From the NCBI GenBank assembly GCA_934512155.1, contig CAKSWS010000015.1:1-33230 (forward strand): DNA of 33,230 nucleotides, read 5' to 3'. The translations under genes and the position numbers were made by a program. The notes under the pieces were generated by a model, which was not told the DNA's origin, ran no database searches, and worked only from the letters and a program-made list of their open reading frames with translations. Of this stretch, positions 30,671 through 33,230 are shown piece by piece (the stretch's first letter is position 1; every line of letters begins with the position of its first letter). The stretch is from an uncultured Eubacterium sp. GTDB taxonomy: Bacteria; Bacillota; Clostridia; Oscillospirales; Acutalibacteraceae.

Positions 30671-31801
30671 TTATTTGAAATGCAGAATTTTTTTGCCAAA
30701 ATCAAACAGCTTGCTGTCTGCTCTGACAAAACGGCTTATTTTCCTTGCCGCTTTAACAGAGAATTTTTGCTCTGCCTTTGATTTGTAAAATTCATTGTCT
30801 GCAAGCGCTTTTTTGTATTTGTACATTAAGTATTCTTCACAGGTGTGGCTTTTCATAACCGTAAGGTCGGCATATTCTTTTGGAAAATAGTAATAACTTT
30901 CTTCCGTATGGTTGTTTATACCGAAATAATCAAGCCCTTCAAATTTGATTTTATTGTAAACGGTTTCCATTCCCTCTTGGGTTGTTTGCAATAAAACAGA
31001 GCGAAACAGCCCTGAGAGCAACCTGTTGTAAAAACTTTGCCAAACAAGCTCGCTTGGCTGTTCGTTTTTCAGCAATTCGTAAACGGCGGCATAGCTTTCA
31101 TATGCACACAGCGGATTTTTAGATGCCGTTGCGGTTATTCCCTGCGCCGTGTTTTCCCTGTAGTTAACAAGTGGCTTTTCCGTAAACGTTATTTTTTCGG
31201 CGTAAAACATTGCCGCCATAACAAAATAAGTGTCGTTTGCTTTTTGCAGGTTTTGAAAACGAAGGTTTTTGCTTTTTATAAATTCAGCCCTAAACATTCT
31301 TTGCCACGGCACGTTGGATGCAATGTTAAAAATATATTGAGGGCAGGTTTTTTTGGAGAAAACTTTTTCTTTCGGCAAAAATCTGCTTTTAAGAAAAGTT
31401 CTGTTAACAGCCCGTTTGCCCGTTTCGCTGTTGTAGGAATAAGCGCCGCACAGGCAAATGTCTGCATTTACGGCTTCACATTTTTTGTAAAGAATTTCAA
31501 GGGCGTTTTTTTCAAAAAAATCGTCTGAATCCCAAAAAACCAGGTACTTGCCGCAGGCAAATTCCATTCCCTTGTTTCTTGCGGCACCGGCAAATTTGTT
31601 TTGCTGTGTTAAAACTTTAATTCTGCCGTCTTTTTTTTGAAAATTGTTTAGTATTTCAAGGCTTCTGTCGGCAGAACCGTCATCCACCGCTATAATTTCA
31701 ATGTCCTTTAAAGTTTGGTTTATAATGCTGTTTATGCATTTTTCTAAATACTTTTCCGCATTGTAAACGGGAACTATAACGGAAACTTTAATATTGCTCA
31801 T
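30671..31801 (-). CDS. Glycosyltransferase, family 2 (first gene of the glf operon)
   Basis: The protein has 376 residues. The GT-A core is KVSVIVPVYNAEKYLEKCIN, with DDGSADRS and the metal motif DSDD in LVFWDSDDFFEKN. The C-terminal region is basic and helical (KAARKISRFVRADSKLFDFG). The start is ATG 31801 (MSNIKV) with GGAG 7 bases upstream; six extra codons of the open frame are discounted. The stop lies 13 bp before glf. Sequence relation to the operon's other GT2 genes suggests old duplication. Confidence 0.9.
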   Translation of the reverse strand: MSNIKVSVIVPVYNAEKYLEKCINSIINQTLKDIEIIAVDDGSADRSLEILNNFQKKDGRIKVLTQQNKFAGAARNKGMEFACGKYLVFWDSDDFFEKNALEILYKKCEAVNADICLCGAYSYNSETGKRAVNRTFLKSRFLPKEKVFSKKTCPQYIFNIASNVPWQRMFRAEFIKSKNLRFQNLQKANDTYFVMAAMFYAEKITFTEKPLVNYRENTAQGITATASKNPLCAYESYAAVYELLKNEQPSELVWQSFYNRLLSGLFRSVLLQTTQEGMETVYNKIKFEGLDYFGINNHTEESYYYFPKEYADLTVMKSHTCEEYLMYKYKKALADNEFYKSKAEQKFSVKAARKISRFVRADSKLFDFGKKILHFK

Positions 31802-31845
31802 AGCACGCTCCGAAAACATAATGCACCATTTTGTTCTTATTAGTA

Positions 31846-31874
31846 ATTATATATTATAAACAGTTGGGTGTCAA
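31846..31874 (-). promoter_or_regulatory. Promoter of the glf polysaccharide operon
   Basis: On the minus strand, TTGACA (31874-31869), 17 bp, TATAAT (31851-31846): both hexamers are consensus, so strong expression is expected. Confidence 0.8.
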
Positions 31875-31889
31875 TTAAATTAATTTTTG

Positions 31890-31918
31890 TTGATAATATA
31901 TTAAAGGTGTGTTAAAAT
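31890..31918 (+). promoter_or_regulatory. Promoter of the GHMP sugar kinase
   Basis: TTGATA (31890-31895), 17 bp, TAAAAT (31913-31918), back to back with the glf operon promoter. Confidence 0.6.
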
Positions 31919-31965
31919 TGCATTGTTCAGGTAATTTGAAAAGCGGCGAAAAGAGGTTTTAATCT

Positions 31966-33138
31966 ATGGATGTTAAAGGCGAGTTTAAAAGAATATTCAA
32001 CACAACAGAAGAACCGCTTAGGGTTTATTGCCCTTACAGAATTGCACCCGTTGGCGCACATTCGGACTATCAGCACGGTTTAATTTCAGGCTTTGCCATT
32101 GACCAGGGTGTTGAAATTTATTTTTTGCCTACAAATGACGGCAGTGTTAGAATTTACAGCGGTAATTTTGACGGCGAAACAGTATTTTCCGCTTTTGAAC
32201 TTCCTCAAAGAAGCTATGAGTGGGGCGATTTTGCAAAAGCCGCTTTTGTTTCACTTAAAAGAAAATACAGAATAGACAAGGGCTTAATTGGCTTTATTAA
32301 CGGCACATTGCCGGTTGGGGGGTTATCTTCATCGGCAGCCGTACTTATTGCGTACATAAGCGCTGTTTGCAAAATAAACGGAATTACATTAACAAAGGCA
32401 GAAGTTATTGATTTTGCTCTTTATGCCGAGCATGATTACCTTGAAATGAATGTTGGTAAGATGGACCAAAGCTGCGAGGTTTATTCCAAAAAAGACCATT
32501 TGCTGTTTCTTGACACTCTTGATGATTCCTACAGGCTTATTCCAACAAGTGAAAATATGCCGCCTTATGAATTTGCAATAATTTTCAGCGGTAAGGAAAG
32601 AAAACTTGCCAACACTGCGTTTAATTCCCGTGTTGATGAGGCAAAGGCTGCGGCTTTTGCTCTTCGTGCTTTTGCAGGCATTCCTTACGGCAGTTTTAAG
32701 GATTCTTATATGCGTGATGTGCCCAGGGAAGTTTTTGATGAGTATAAAGATAAAATTCCCGAGGCGTGGAGAAAAAGGGCACAGCATTTTTACGGCGAAT
32801 TTGACCGTGTTCAGCGTGGAGCAAAGGCTTGGGAACAGGGCGATATTGTGGAATTCGGTAAAATAATGTTTGAATCCGGCTACAGCTCTATTTATAATTG
32901 GGAAACAGGCTCGCCGGAACTTCAGGCCCTTTATGAAATTATGAAAAAATGCCCGGGCGTTTACGGCGGCAGGTTCAGCGGTGCAGGCTTTAACGGCTCT
33001 TCAATAGCTCTTATTAATCCGGATAAAAAGGATGAGGTTGCCGATTTTCTTAAAACAGAGTATTTAAAGCTTTATCCTCAGTATGAAAATGATTTTTCAA
33101 TTCATTTTTGTAAAACCGCCAACGGTGTTGAAATATAA
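31966..33138 (+). CDS. GHMP-family sugar 1-kinase, galactokinase/galacturonokinase-like
   Basis: The protein has 390 residues. The N-terminal sugar-binding motif reads CPYRIAPVGAHSDYQHG (22-38) in place of the PGRVNLIGEHTDY of classical GalK; the wording is closer to plant galacturonokinase. The ATP-binding motif PVGGLSSSAA is at 116-125, the catalytic Asp is in GKMDQSCEV (D167), and GHMP motif 3 is GGRFSGAGFNGSS near the C-terminus. It should phosphorylate galactose, galacturonate or a related sugar at C1. It is divergent from the glf operon, so a supply role for UDP-galactose sugars is plausible. GAGG lies about 11 bases upstream of the ATG. The open question is substrate, not family. Confidence 0.85.
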   Translation: MDVKGEFKRIFNTTEEPLRVYCPYRIAPVGAHSDYQHGLISGFAIDQGVEIYFLPTNDGSVRIYSGNFDGETVFSAFELPQRSYEWGDFAKAAFVSLKRKYRIDKGLIGFINGTLPVGGLSSSAAVLIAYISAVCKINGITLTKAEVIDFALYAEHDYLEMNVGKMDQSCEVYSKKDHLLFLDTLDDSYRLIPTSENMPPYEFAIIFSGKERKLANTAFNSRVDEAKAAAFALRAFAGIPYGSFKDSYMRDVPREVFDEYKDKIPEAWRKRAQHFYGEFDRVQRGAKAWEQGDIVEFGKIMFESGYSSIYNWETGSPELQALYEIMKKCPGVYGGRFSGAGFNGSSIALINPDKKDEVADFLKTEYLKLYPQYENDFSIHFCKTANGVEI

Positions 33139-33174
33139 ACTCATCAGCCTCTTTTTTACAATGGAGGCTATAAC

Positions 33175-33230
33175 AAAACCGCCAATGCGTAAGCGTGGCG
33201 GTTTTACGAATGTTAAGGGGGTTATTAGGG
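33175..33230 (+). repeat. Composite hairpin repeat, copy E (cut by window end)
   Basis: H1, AAAACCGCC (33175-33183) with GGCGGTTTT (33197-33205), serving as the terminator of the sugar kinase, then 25 bases identical to 19446-19470. The window stops inside the G-rich block, exactly where copies A and B/C diverge. Confidence 0.88.

Noticed and set aside
1..33230. tRNA or rRNA genes
   Set aside because: I found no tRNA-like cloverleaf or rRNA segment in the intergenic regions by eye; a tRNAscan run would be decisive.

Overview
The window looks like a chromosomal contig of an AT-rich, low-GC Gram-positive bacterium of class Clostridia (Bacillota). A gut Oscillospirales/Ruminococcaceae-like relative is my inference from the gene order rpmH-rnpA-yidD-yidC-jag-mnmE-mnmG-rsmG-noc-parA-parB-serS, the TTGACA/TATAAT promoters, strong AGGAGG ribosome sites, an LCP-family cell-wall protein, and FeoA/FeoA/FeoB with a Cys-rich partner. 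Both window ends lie inside copies of the same interspersed repeat, as expected of a short-read contig that broke at repeats.

Layout. 0-5 kb: repeat debris, an LCP wall-polymer ligase and an MgtC-like membrane protein, then a histidine phosphatase (minus), an XRE regulator and the MTA/SAH nucleosidase (minus). 5.2-16.2 kb: the conserved replication-origin-proximal block, all on the plus strand: ribosomal protein L34, RNase P protein, YidD, YidC, Jag/KhpB, the tRNA-modification pair MnmE/MnmG, RsmG, a Noc-like ParB paralogue, ParA, ParB and SerS. Three parS palindromes and a cluster of DnaA-box-like 9-mers lie in the 474-bp gap before parA; dnaA is not in the window. 16.2-19.9 kb: an accessory island (small XRE repressor, a collagen-like/BspA-like surface protein, a small PUA/EVE-like protein) bracketed by direct repeats. 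19.9-22.7 kb: a GH110-like beta-helix glycosidase and family-4 uracil-DNA glycosylase (minus), then PduL (plus). 23.2-27.0 kb: an iron-uptake operon (feoA, feoA, feoB, Cys-rich protein, DtxR-like regulator) with three related palindromic operators. 27.4-31.8 kb: a minus-strand polysaccharide operon (three family-2 glycosyltransferases and UDP-galactopyranose mutase) divergent from a galactokinase/galacturonokinase-like GHMP kinase.

How the parts fit. The core block couples membrane-protein insertion, tRNA modification and chromosome segregation. The ParB/Noc proteins have visible target sites beside their own genes. The glf cluster and the adjacent sugar kinase suggest galactofuranose-containing surface glycans; the LCP protein could attach wall polymers of that kind. 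The feo operon appears self-regulated by its last gene.

The most unusual feature is a family of intergenic repeats. At least ten copies keep a constant frame (C-rich arm, TTGTTAAAGG, ... GGAGGGATTC) around a central hairpin whose sequence differs between copies yet always stays self-complementary. Several copies are built into a larger composite repeat with four hairpins that sits downstream of operons.
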